The position numbers and the translations under genes were made by a program. Below, one piece after another: positions 11,191 through 19,007 of a stretch of 53,331 nucleotides of DNA. Under the pieces are notes generated by a model. It was not told the origin of the DNA. It did no database searches and worked only from the letters and a program-made list of their open reading frames with translations. Each line of letters begins with the position of its first letter. Position 1 is the first letter of the stretch. The stretch comes from JAYEHK01 sp034659475 (GTDB taxonomy: Bacteria; Bacillota; Syntrophomonadia; Syntrophomonadales; Syntrophomonadaceae). The stretch spans positions 1 to 53,331 of the forward strand of contig JAYEHK010000058.1 in assembly GCA_034659475.1 (NCBI GenBank). Reading direction: 5' to 3'.

Positions 11191-11269
11191 GGAACCGCCG
11201 TATACCGAACGGTACGTACGGTGGTGTGGGAGGTCGGCTTCTCAACTAATGGGTAGCCTCCTACCCGAT
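11191..11269 (+). ncRNA. Group II intron domains V and VI
   Basis: The region after the maturase stop contains the compact domain V hairpin (ACCGCCGTA pairing with TACGGTGGT around an inner TACCG-AACGGTA arm). The domain VI arm follows, with GGGAGG pairing with CCTCC and a CTAAT stretch that could hold the branch A. The intron ends at an AT dinucleotide. Confidence 0.8.
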
Positions 11270-11431
11270 TGGTGCGGTTTTAGAAATGTTGGATATAAGT
11301 ACGAAGGAGAAGGGGGGGGGCGGGCTAAGGTGAAGGGGAGAGCATTTTAGAAACTGTAACAATGACAACATAGACATGTACAAAAAGGTAACCAAGAGAA
11401 TCATTTACTTGACACCTGTGTAGATTTCGTG

Positions 11432-11470
11432 TGATGCATCAATGCTAAATTGTGATGGCGCGATGCATCA
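11432..11470. promoter_or_regulatory. Candidate enhancer: paired GATGCATC palindromes
   Basis: Two perfect 8-bp palindromes GATGCATC start 29 bp apart (11433 and 11462). Together they form a larger dyad (TGATGCATC and GATGCATCA). They lie about 150 bp upstream of the -24/-12 promoter, the usual distance for sites bound by sigma-54 activators. Half-sites match the dyad at 6746. Confidence 0.5.
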
Positions 11471-11602
11471 GTGAAATAATGGATTCGATATATTATTGTT
11501 TTAAACTGCCTGACAACAAAAATATCTTATGTATTCATTAAGTGCCTGTAGTCTAGCTGTTGGTGGGTAATTTACTTGAATAATACTGGATATTTTACTG
11601 CT

Positions 11603-11618
11603 TGGCATAGTCTTTGCA
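11603..11618 (+). promoter_or_regulatory. Sigma-54 promoter (-24/-12)
   Basis: TGGCAT, 5 bp, TTGCA is an almost perfect RpoN promoter. Transcription would begin near 11630. This rules out the TTG at 11614 as a translation start and supports the GTG pair at 11680/11683. Confidence 0.85.
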
Positions 11619-11682
11619 ATTACTTGGGACAGCGAGTTTATTATTTATCCAACGAAGAAACAAAAGAAAGAGGTGTGAAGTG

Positions 11683-12909
11683 GTGAGTGAAAAGTTGAAC
11701 TCAAAACAGCTTTTAAACCAACTAACTCAGAAGCATTATAACGATGCCAAGGCCGCTAAGGAACGTGGTGGTCTGGTGGCCTGGTCAACGTCTGTTGCTC
11801 CGCAGGAGTTATGTGAAACTATGGGGATAGAGGTGCTTTACCCCGAAAACCATGCAGCTGCAATCGGTGCTAAAGGTGGAGCTATTCCGCTGCTTGAATA
11901 TTCCGAAGGAAATGGATACTCAATAGATCTTTGTTCCTACGCACGAATTAACTTGGCATATATGGAAACAGAAGATTGTTGTTTTGAGAACATGCCATTA
12001 CCTGATCTCATTATTTGTTGTAATAACATATGTAATACATTGATCAAGTGGTACGAGAACATCGCCAGGGAACTAAATATTCCTATGATAATGATTGACG
12101 TGCCATTTAACCATGACTATGAAGTTAGCCAGGAACGTATTGACTATATAAAAGGTCAATTTAAAGAGGCTATCTGGCAACTGGAAGAAATATGCGGGCG
12201 TCCCTTCGACTATCAACGTTTTGAAGAGGTTATGAAAATATCTGCAGAATCAGCAAAAACGTGGAAGTATGCTATGGGTCTGGCTTCTAATGTACCGTCT
12301 CCATTAAATGGTTTCAACATTTTCAATTATATGGCTTTAATCGTATGCATGCGTGGTAAACCTGAGTCCATTCAATTATTTAAACTGGTGGCACAGGAAC
12401 TGGAAGAATTAATCGAAAACGGCGGTAGCCAATTTCCAGCTAAAGAGGAGTATCGGGTTATGTGGGAAGGGATTGCTTGCTGGCCGTTCCTGGGGCATAA
12501 TTTCAAAACTCTCAAAAAATACGGAATTAATGTAGTGGGTTCTACCTATCCGGATGCATGGGCCTTAATTTATGATGCCAATGATCTGGATGGCATGGCC
12601 AGGGCTTATGCTAGTGTTATGAATAATTGTGGTGTCGATTATCAATCTGATTTACGGACAAGGATCATTAAGGATTTTAAATGTGATGGTGCTATTTACC
12701 ATATGAACCGCAGCTGTAAATTAATGGACTTCATGCAGTTCGAAATGCAGAGACGGGTCGCGGAAAATACTGGTGTACCATATGTTGTTTTTGATGGAGA
12801 TCAGACTGATCCCCGTAACTTTGCCCAAGCCCAGTTTGAAACCAAGGTTCAGGCATTGGTCGAAATGATGGAACAGAATAAAGCAGCTAAGAATGAGGAG
12901 GTGAAATAA
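11683..12909 (+). CDS. 2-hydroxyacyl-CoA dehydratase, alpha subunit
   Basis: This 408-residue protein belongs to the HgdA/FldB/LcdA family. These subunits bind a [4Fe-4S] cluster and with the beta subunit remove water from (R)-2-hydroxyacyl-CoA through a ketyl radical, giving an (E)-2-enoyl-CoA. Family signatures are the N-terminal VAWSTSVAPQELCETMG, SIDLCSYARINLAYME, the cysteine-rich LIICCNNICNTLIKW and a C-terminal YHMNRSCKLMDFMQ. The start is one of two adjacent GTG codons (11680 or 11683) behind AGAGGTG. The stop is immediately followed by the ATG of the beta subunit, so translation is probably coupled. Substrate (lactate, 2-hydroxyglutarate, aryl-lactates, 2-hydroxyisocaproate and others are known in the family) cannot be assigned here. 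Confidence 0.94.
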   Translation: MSEKLNSKQLLNQLTQKHYNDAKAAKERGGLVAWSTSVAPQELCETMGIEVLYPENHAAAIGAKGGAIPLLEYSEGNGYSIDLCSYARINLAYMETEDCCFENMPLPDLIICCNNICNTLIKWYENIARELNIPMIMIDVPFNHDYEVSQERIDYIKGQFKEAIWQLEEICGRPFDYQRFEEVMKISAESAKTWKYAMGLASNVPSPLNGFNIFNYMALIVCMRGKPESIQLFKLVAQELEELIENGGSQFPAKEEYRVMWEGIACWPFLGHNFKTLKKYGINVVGSTYPDAWALIYDANDLDGMARAYASVMNNCGVDYQSDLRTRIIKDFKCDGAIYHMNRSCKLMDFMQFEMQRRVAENTGVPYVVFDGDQTDPRNFAQAQFETKVQALVEMMEQNKAAKNEEVK

Positions 12910-14046
12910 ATGGATAAGATTCTAACAATAATATCTGAATTAAAAGAGGTAGCGGACTATCCTGCTCAGGCTATAAAAAAACAAATGAATGCGACAGGCA
13001 AAAAAGCAGTTGGTTGTTTGCCTGTGTATTGCCCGGAGGAGATTATTTATGCAGCGAATATGTTGCCTGTTGGAATTTGGGGTGGTCAAACCACAATTTC
13101 CAAGGCTAATAAATATTTCCCGGCTTTTGCCTGTTCGATTATGCAGTCAGTAATGGAGTTATCACTAAATGGAGTTTACGATGATCTGGCTACAGTTATT
13201 ATTCCATCTCCCTGTGATACCTTAAAGACGGTAGTGCAAAACTGGATTTCCGGTGTACCCCAGGTAAAATGTATTCCTATTGTTCATCCTCAGATGAGCA
13301 GGATAGAAGAAGGTGTTATCTATCTTCAGACTGAGTACGAACGCGTTAAAAAGGAAATGGAAGCGATTTCAGGACAGAAGATTACGAATGAAGCACTCAC
13401 TAAAAGCATCGAAATCTATAATCAATATCGCCAAACGATGCGCGAATTCACTGAATTTGCAGCTGTTTATCCAGAGGTAATTTCACCGGTTGTCCGGCAT
13501 GCGGTAATTAAAAGTGCGTTTTTCATGGATAAAGCCGAGCACATGGCTATGGTTAAAGAGCTTATTGCAGAGCTGGGCAAATTGCCGGTTAAGGAGTGGA
13601 ATGGCAGCAAGCTGATATTAACAGGAATTATGTTTGAACCTGCTAACCTGATCGAGATTATCGAAGAAAACCGGGCGGCTATAGTGGCAGATGATTTAGC
13701 TCATGAGTCCAGGTTATTCAGAACGGATGTGCCAGAGGGCAACGATCCGATGGAGCGTCTGGCCAGGCAGTGGCAGCACATGAAAGGCTGTTCTTTGGTG
13801 TATGATCCTAAGAAAAATCGAGGCCAAATGATTATTGAGCAGGTTAAAAAGACCGGGGCCAACGGTGTCGTAATGTGCATGATGAAATTCTGTGATCCGG
13901 AAGAGTTTGATTATCCCATTCTTAAAAAAGAGATGGAAGCAGCGGGAATTCCCATGCTTTACCTGGAGATTGACCAACAGATGCAGTCGGTTGAGCAAGC
14001 ACGTACTCGTATACAGAGCTTTGCAGAGATGATCGCGAACCGGTAA
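12910..14046 (+). CDS. 2-hydroxyacyl-CoA dehydratase, beta subunit
   Basis: This 378-residue protein is the HgdB/FldC-like partner of the preceding gene. Conserved features are GCLPVYCPEEIIYAANMLP near residue 37, IIPSPCDTLKTVVQNW near 97 and the C-terminal GVVMCMMKFCDPEEFDYP, whose cysteines fit the ligands of the second [4Fe-4S] cluster. It starts on the base after the alpha stop codon, with GAGGAGGTG inside the end of alpha. It needs the ATP-driven activator at 7249-8040. The two subunits are homologous in fold but clearly diverged, as in the known enzymes. Confidence 0.93.
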   Translation: MDKILTIISELKEVADYPAQAIKKQMNATGKKAVGCLPVYCPEEIIYAANMLPVGIWGGQTTISKANKYFPAFACSIMQSVMELSLNGVYDDLATVIIPSPCDTLKTVVQNWISGVPQVKCIPIVHPQMSRIEEGVIYLQTEYERVKKEMEAISGQKITNEALTKSIEIYNQYRQTMREFTEFAAVYPEVISPVVRHAVIKSAFFMDKAEHMAMVKELIAELGKLPVKEWNGSKLILTGIMFEPANLIEIIEENRAAIVADDLAHESRLFRTDVPEGNDPMERLARQWQHMKGCSLVYDPKKNRGQMIIEQVKKTGANGVVMCMMKFCDPEEFDYPILKKEMEAAGIPMLYLEIDQQMQSVEQARTRIQSFAEMIANR

Positions 14047-14111
14047 TCGATACAGCTATTATAATAACTGATAATTCAATTAAGCAATGATCAAGGAGGT
14101 TGTTTTACAAG

Positions 14112-15458
14112 ATGAAAAGTTTTTGGGAAGAATATAAGCGCAAATTAGTGACAGCAGATGAAGCAGTTAAAGTAGTTCAATCAGGTGACTGGGTAGATTA
14201 TGGTGATTATGTAACCACCAATGAAGAATTGGATGCAGCTCTGGCCAGGAGAAAGGATGAATTAAAAAGTGTAAAGGTTCGTGGCTGTACTCAGCTGACT
14301 CAGCCAGCAGTTGTACAGGTGGACCCTGAACAGGAACACTTTGTCTTTCATGACTGGTCCTTTACTGTAGTTACCAGAAAATTAGGAGCCGAGGGTAAAG
14401 CATTTTTAATCCCCGAAAACTTTGATGAAATACCCAAAATGTATTATGAAAGAATACGGACTGATGTGGCATTTATCACCGTAACTCCGATGGATGAACA
14501 TGGTTATTTCAACATGACGGCCACAGCAGGAAAAGAAATTGCTGAAAAGCAGATGGCCAAGCATATCGTTTTATATGTAAACAAGAATGTGCCTTATTGT
14601 TATGGTGGCGGATGTGATAATGCTGTTCATATATCTGAAGCTGAATATATTGTGGAAAGTACCACGAATAAGCCATTAATGGAGATTCCCAAACCGCCGG
14701 TTACAGATGTTGACCGCAAGATAGCTTCTTACATCATGGAAGAAATGGTAGACGGAGCTTGTCTGCAGCTTGGTATTGGCGGACTGCCTAATACTGTTGG
14801 AAAACTGTTGGTGGATTCTGATATTAAAGATCTGGGTGCACACAGTGAAATGATGGTGGATGCATATGCTGAACTTTATTATGCAGGTAAGTTAACGAAT
14901 AAACGTAAAAATGTATTGCCCGGTAAATCCGTTTATACCTTTGCTATGGGAAGTAAGATGCTATATGAGTACCTGGATCATAACCCGACCTGTGCGGTTA
15001 TGCCGGTTGATTTTGTTAATGACCCGAAGATTATTGCCCAAAATGATAATGTCTTTTCCATATGTGGCTGTTTGTCAGTAGACATAATGGGGCAGGTATC
15101 CTCTGAATCTATAGGATGGCGGCAGATCTCAGGAACGGGAGGCCAGTTAGATTTTCATTATGCTTCCTTTAAATCTAATGGAGGAAAAGGCTTCCTGTGC
15201 ATGCCTTCTACGAAGAAGAAAAAAGATGGAACGATTGAATCAAGAATTGTACCATCATTTATACCGGGAACAATTGTTACGGTACCGAGTTGCATAACCA
15301 ACTATGTTGTAACTGAATACGGCATGGTCAATCTGAAGGGCCTGACCACCTGGCAGAGAGCCGAAGCAATTGTAAGCATTGCTCATCCGGACTTCCAGGA
15401 TGATTTGATTAAGGCCTGTGAACAAGCCCATATTTGGTTGCCCAGTAACAAGAGATAA
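14112..15458 (+). CDS. Acyl-CoA:carboxylate CoA-transferase (AbfT/Cat family)
   Basis: This enzyme of about 448 residues belongs to the acetyl-CoA hydrolase/transferase family that includes 4-hydroxybutyrate and butyryl-CoA:acetate CoA-transferases. It shows QLGIGGLPNTVGKLL, then HSEMM, whose Glu aligns with the catalytic glutamate of the family, and the CoA-binding SIGWRQISGTGGQLDF. It would move CoA from an acyl-CoA (the pathway product or acetyl-CoA) to the incoming acid, sparing ATP. This is a different family from the CaiB-like transferases (FldA, HadA) used in characterised aryl-lactate and isocaproate clusters. The ATG at 14112 lies 12 bp after AAGGAGG; a TTG at 14100 overlaps that site. 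Confidence 0.9.
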   Translation: MKSFWEEYKRKLVTADEAVKVVQSGDWVDYGDYVTTNEELDAALARRKDELKSVKVRGCTQLTQPAVVQVDPEQEHFVFHDWSFTVVTRKLGAEGKAFLIPENFDEIPKMYYERIRTDVAFITVTPMDEHGYFNMTATAGKEIAEKQMAKHIVLYVNKNVPYCYGGGCDNAVHISEAEYIVESTTNKPLMEIPKPPVTDVDRKIASYIMEEMVDGACLQLGIGGLPNTVGKLLVDSDIKDLGAHSEMMVDAYAELYYAGKLTNKRKNVLPGKSVYTFAMGSKMLYEYLDHNPTCAVMPVDFVNDPKIIAQNDNVFSICGCLSVDIMGQVSSESIGWRQISGTGGQLDFHYASFKSNGGKGFLCMPSTKKKKDGTIESRIVPSFIPGTIVTVPSCITNYVVTEYGMVNLKGLTTWQRAEAIVSIAHPDFQDDLIKACEQAHIWLPSNKR

Positions 15459-15511
15459 TGCTTTGGGATGTTCTGTAATAATGATCGTTGATTTTAGGGA
15501 GGAGTTACAAA

Positions 15512-16666
15512 ATGGACTTTAAATTAACTGAAGAACAAGAAATGATAAGACAGATGGCTCGGGATTTTGGACAGAATGAAATTGCACCTTATGCGCAGCA
15601 GTGGGATAAAGATGACTATTGTCCGTTGGATGTAATACAGAAGATGCAGGATTTAGGTCTTATGACCATCGGAGTTCCTGCAGAATATGGAGGAGATGGC
15701 CTTGATAATGTCTCAAAATGCCTGGTTGAAGAAGAAATAACCAAAGCTGATGCCGGAATGGGTACTGTTGTATGTGCATCTTCTTTGCTGGCATCTGATC
15801 CGGTTCTGGTTGGTGCAAATGATGAACAGAAAAAATGGTGGTATGGGCGTATGCTGGAAGGCGCAGTTTGTGGCTTTTGCCTAACTGAACCAGGTGCCGG
15901 TTCAGACGCTCTTAGCATGGCTACCAAATGTGTAAAAGATGGGGATTCATATATACTCAATGGCACTAAGCAGTTTATTACTAATGCTGAAATAGCCAAA
16001 CAGTTTACTGTATTCGCAACCTTGGACAAAAAAATGGGCAACAAAGGAATATGTGCTTTTGTAGTTGATAGAGATACCCCGGGAATCACCATAGGTCCTA
16101 AAGAAGATAAATTAGGAATCAGGAGTAGCTGTACCAATCAGGTAATATTTGAAGATGCCAGGGTACCTGCTAAAAATCTTATGGGTGGAGAGGGACAAGG
16201 CATTCCAATTCTAATGGAAACCCTGGATCTTTCCCGTACTGCAGTTGCTGCTATGGCTACAGGTGTTTCACAGGCATCAGTGGATGCGGCACTGGAATAT
16301 GCCCAAGAGAGAAATCAGTTTGGGAAACCAATTTCCAGTTTCCAGGCAATACAATTTATGTTGGCTGATATGGCAATATTAACTGAAACTTCACGTTTAC
16401 TTTACCTGAAAGCAGCTAGTCTGCAGGATGAGGGACTGGCTTATAAAACAGTTTCTTCAATGGCCAAAGCGTGGGCTGCAGATAACTGCGTAAAAATTGC
16501 CTGTGATGCGATACAGATTTTTGGTGGATATGGATTTACAAAAGAATATCCAGTTGAAAAGTACTATCGTGATGCCAAGATTATGCAATTATATGAGGGT
16601 ACTTCACAAGTTCAGAAGATGGTTATTGCTAAATCAATTAACAAAAATGGATATAAAGGATTTTAG
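15512..16666 (+). CDS. Acyl-CoA dehydrogenase
   Basis: This FAD enzyme of 384 residues has the full family layout. It shows the flavin-binding CLTEPGAGSDA, the middle domain, QFGKPISSFQAIQFMLADMA and the C-terminal QIFGGYGFTKEYPVEKYYRD. The catalytic-base region is LYEGTSQVQ, with Glu at the short-chain and butyryl-CoA dehydrogenase position. In this operon it most plausibly reduces the enoyl-CoA made by the dehydratase to the saturated acyl-CoA. The reverse oxidation cannot be excluded. No etfA/etfB genes accompany it, so electrons must come from an ETF encoded elsewhere. The ATG at 15512 follows GGGAGGAG; the TTG at 15488 lies upstream of that site. Confidence 0.95.
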   Translation: MDFKLTEEQEMIRQMARDFGQNEIAPYAQQWDKDDYCPLDVIQKMQDLGLMTIGVPAEYGGDGLDNVSKCLVEEEITKADAGMGTVVCASSLLASDPVLVGANDEQKKWWYGRMLEGAVCGFCLTEPGAGSDALSMATKCVKDGDSYILNGTKQFITNAEIAKQFTVFATLDKKMGNKGICAFVVDRDTPGITIGPKEDKLGIRSSCTNQVIFEDARVPAKNLMGGEGQGIPILMETLDLSRTAVAAMATGVSQASVDAALEYAQERNQFGKPISSFQAIQFMLADMAILTETSRLLYLKAASLQDEGLAYKTVSSMAKAWAADNCVKIACDAIQIFGGYGFTKEYPVEKYYRDAKIMQLYEGTSQVQKMVIAKSINKNGYKGF

Positions 16667-16734
16667 TTAATTCTGTTATGAGCAGTTGCTATAATGCCTA
16701 ATTGCTAAACACCTCACAGCGAAGGAGATATAAA

Positions 16735-16757
16735 AAGGGGGGGGCAGCCACCCCCTC
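16735..16757. other. G/C hairpin without T tract
   Basis: A run of eight G, a CAGCCA loop and a CCCCCT arm form a short strong hairpin 70 bp after the acyl-CoA dehydrogenase. No T tract follows, so it may attenuate transcription or stabilise mRNA rather than terminate. Confidence 0.3.
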
Positions 16758-16942
16758 CGGACTTCGCATAACAAACACTCGGCATCTTGAGTATTTACGA
16801 GAGTATATAAACATGTACTGTCGTAAATGGTTGTTGTGTCAAAAGTAAAAAAAATTTTAAAACGCTTGAAAAAAGTTTCACAAAATTCAGTCAATTCAGT
16901 GGTGTGTAGTTTATAAAGTATTAACAGGAGGGGGATCTTGAC

Positions 16943-18883
16943 ATGATGGACAGGAGTCACATAGAAAGAGTTACGCTGGCCCGATTATTCAACGATGCAG
17001 TGGTGAGGTATGGGGATTTAAGGTGTCAGTGGTGGAAAACGGGTCCGGATAGTACCGAGTCTTTAACATATAATCAGGTTGGCTGGATTGTAAAAGATCT
17101 GACGAGTGGATTAATTGCTCTGGGTGTAGAGAAGTCTGATCGGATATGTATTATGTCTTTCAACTGTCCCCGGTGGATGTGGGCTGATTTCGCAATTCTT
17201 TGTGCCGGCGGAGTAGCAACTACGATACATCCGACCTCCTCGTCTTCAGAAATGAACTATATTGTTGATAATTCTGGTGCCAGAATTTTATTTGTGCGTG
17301 ATCAGAATGGAATTGACAGGGTGATGGACTGTATAGATAATTTGTCCACACTTGAGAAAGTTATCGTTATGGAGGATGATGTTGAACTACCAGATCATAC
17401 GCTGTTTATTAAGTTACAGGATGTTGTGCTGATGGGCCGGAAATATCAACGTAAACATCCCCTTGTGTATGAAAAACGCTGGCGTTCAGTTGATTTGTTT
17501 GATTGGAGTACTATTGTCTATACATCAGGTACTACGGGAAAACCAAAAGGGGCATTGCATACCCATCTCAGTGTTGCTGCTGCGAACGCACGTGATTTCC
17601 AGTTTTATGCGAAAAACGAGGCTTATTTTGATGAAGAACATATATTCTTATCTTTCTTACCCTTATCGCATATTTACGAAATGCAGATGACTCAATTTGT
17701 CGCTGTGCATAAAGGAATGACAATTGCCTACTGTCAGCAGCCGTCTACGATCATGGAAGACCTTTTAACCTATAGCCCTTCCTATATGATGTGCGTGCCC
17801 AGGATGTGGGAGAGGATCTGGAGGACGATCAGCAATAAGTTCAGCGATACGCTGGATAATCGAAGAAATTTTGACCGGGCAGTTGAAATAGGTCGTCAAG
17901 TAGTAGATTTCCATACGAATGAAAAGGGTTTTATTGATATGAGCCTGGACAAAGATTTTGGTGAAGGTCTCCCGGAAGAAATAAAAGAGCAATACGTCTG
18001 GGCAGAAGAAGTAGTATTCAGTAAAGCAAGAGAAGTTCTGGGTAATAACTTTGTTATAGGATTTTCAGCTGCGGCACGATTGAATCCCGAACTGGGTAAG
18101 AAATTTCTTGCAATAGGGATAAGACTTCTTGAAGGCTATGGCTGTACTGAAATGTCAAATACCTGTTGCTTTAATCATCTTGATAAAGTTCTGTTTGGCT
18201 CTGTAGGGCAGTTTGGACCTGGAGTAGACGGCAGAATTGCTTCTGATGGGGAACTGGAAGTAAGAGGAGACAATATGTTCCTCGGGTATTTTAATAACCC
18301 GAAGGCTACTGCTGAAGCTTTAACGGAAGATGGCTTCTTTAAAATGGGAGACCTGATTGAATATGGACCTGATAACTATGTAATAGTTTATGATCGTAAA
18401 AAAGGACTTATTATATTAGATACTGGTGAAAATGTCTCCAGAAGCAAAGTAGAAAGTCAGTTCTCTACCAGCGCGGCAATCAGGCAGGTATGTGCTGCAG
18501 GGGATGGCAAACCATACATAAGCGGCCTGGTGGTACCGAACTATGATTACTTTATTCAGTATTATCATGAACATGGGATAAAGTTTGATGAATCTCAACT
18601 CAAATTCCAGGGTGAGGGCGAAGATCGTACCTGTATAAAAGTCGGAGAGGACTTTATTCAGAAGAAAGTGCTTGTTGACATGATTGCACAAGATGTTGAA
18701 GAGGGGAACGACGGGCTGGAGAGTTTTGAGGAAATTAAACAATATGATATATTAAGCCGGCAGTTTACTGTAGAAATGGATGAACTAACACCGACATTAA
18801 AGAGCAAGTTTAGAAATATATTAAAGCATTTTGCAGATGAAGTGGAGGAGCTTTACATAAAGAAAAAAGAACGATCAGCTTAA
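16943..18883 (+). CDS. Long-chain-type acyl-CoA synthetase (AMP-forming)
   Basis: This adenylate-forming ligase of 646 residues activates a carboxylic acid to its CoA ester with ATP. The phosphate loop is YTSGTTGKPKG (about residue 193), followed by LPLSHIYEMQ, the adenine motif GYGCTEMSN, KMGDL and a C-terminal LTPTLKSKF, whose Lys fits the adenylation lysine. Length and ending resemble the LC-FACS/FadD15 branch. It follows the acyl-CoA dehydrogenase on the same strand after 276 bp that contain a hairpin, so operon membership is probable but not certain. It would give an ATP-dependent entry route parallel to the CoA-transferase. Translation starts at one of two tandem ATG codons after AGGAGGGGG. 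Confidence 0.93.
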   Translation: MMDRSHIERVTLARLFNDAVVRYGDLRCQWWKTGPDSTESLTYNQVGWIVKDLTSGLIALGVEKSDRICIMSFNCPRWMWADFAILCAGGVATTIHPTSSSSEMNYIVDNSGARILFVRDQNGIDRVMDCIDNLSTLEKVIVMEDDVELPDHTLFIKLQDVVLMGRKYQRKHPLVYEKRWRSVDLFDWSTIVYTSGTTGKPKGALHTHLSVAAANARDFQFYAKNEAYFDEEHIFLSFLPLSHIYEMQMTQFVAVHKGMTIAYCQQPSTIMEDLLTYSPSYMMCVPRMWERIWRTISNKFSDTLDNRRNFDRAVEIGRQVVDFHTNEKGFIDMSLDKDFGEGLPEEIKEQYVWAEEVVFSKAREVLGNNFVIGFSAAARLNPELGKKFLAIGIRLLEGYGCTEMSNTCCFNHLDKVLFGSVGQFGPGVDGRIASDGELEVRGDNMFLGYFNNPKATAEALTEDGFFKMGDLIEYGPDNYVIVYDRKKGLIILDTGENVSRSKVESQFSTSAAIRQVCAAGDGKPYISGLVVPNYDYFIQYYHEHGIKFDESQLKFQGEGEDRTCIKVGEDFIQKKVLVDMIAQDVEEGNDGLESFEEIKQYDILSRQFTVEMDELTPTLKSKFRNILKHFADEVEELYIKKKERSA

Positions 18884-18890
18884 TTTATTA

Positions 18891-18917
18891 TGAGTCAGGG
18901 GACGGCTCCTTGACTCA
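18891..18917 (+). repeat. REP-like palindrome, TGAGTCA type
   Basis: TGAGTCA and TGACTCA ends flank a GGGGACGG core. A T run follows, so it can also terminate the acyl-CoA ligase transcript. A second copy in inverse orientation lies at 18981. Confidence 0.85.
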
Positions 18918-18925
18918 TTTTTCGT

Positions 18926-18980
18926 TTAAGGGCGTTGACAGGTGATTAACAAGCTGTGGGTCGCTGCCCACGGTTTTGAA
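18926..18980 (-). pseudogene. Duplicated tail of the M56 gene
   Basis: Read on the minus strand this encodes KTVGSDPQLVNHL, a near copy of the C-terminus of the adjacent M56 protein (KIVGSDPQLVDAPK). It sits between two inverted REP elements. It looks like the displaced original end of the gene, or a leftover of a duplication and deletion. Confidence 0.55.
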
Positions 18981-19007
18981 TGAGTCAAGGAACCGTCTCC
19001 TGACTCA
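18981..19007 (-). repeat. REP-like palindrome, TGAGTCA type, inverted copy
   Basis: This has the same ends and core as 18891-18917 but the reverse orientation, 63 bp away, giving a REPIN-like pair. The last three bases read on the minus strand are the TGA stop of the M56 gene. Confidence 0.85.

Larger units (their letters stand above)
9380..11269 (+). mobile_element. Group II intron, insertion behind a terminator
   Basis: The element starts with the canonical 5' GTGCG (9380) and ends with a domain V/VI region finishing in CCTACCCGAT (11269), a length of about 1890 bp. Domain V (about 11193-11225) folds with a CCGTA/TACGG stem, and its triad position reads CGC, as in group IIC introns. Insertion just after a terminator T tract is also typical of group IIC. 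Subclass needs a full fold. The reverse transcriptase reading frame lies in domain IV. The insertion separates the two dehydratase operons without breaking a gene. Confidence 0.9.
11270..11682 (+). other. Regulatory region before the dehydratase operon
   Basis: A 413-bp non-coding region between the intron and the dehydratase genes. It holds paired GATGCATC palindromes (11433-11469), a -24/-12 promoter (11603-11618) and a leader of about 50 nt. A run of eight G occurs at about 11313. No gene is seen. Confidence 0.6.

Noticed and set aside
11614..11682. N-terminal extension of the dehydratase alpha subunit from a TTG at 11614.
   Set aside because: The TTG is part of the -12 element of the RpoN promoter and would lie upstream of the transcript start; GTG 11680/11683 has the ribosome binding site.
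16667..16942. A third -24/-12 promoter before the ligase at 16943.
   Set aside because: No GG-N10-GC pair with correct flanks was found in this gap; only a G/C hairpin is seen.
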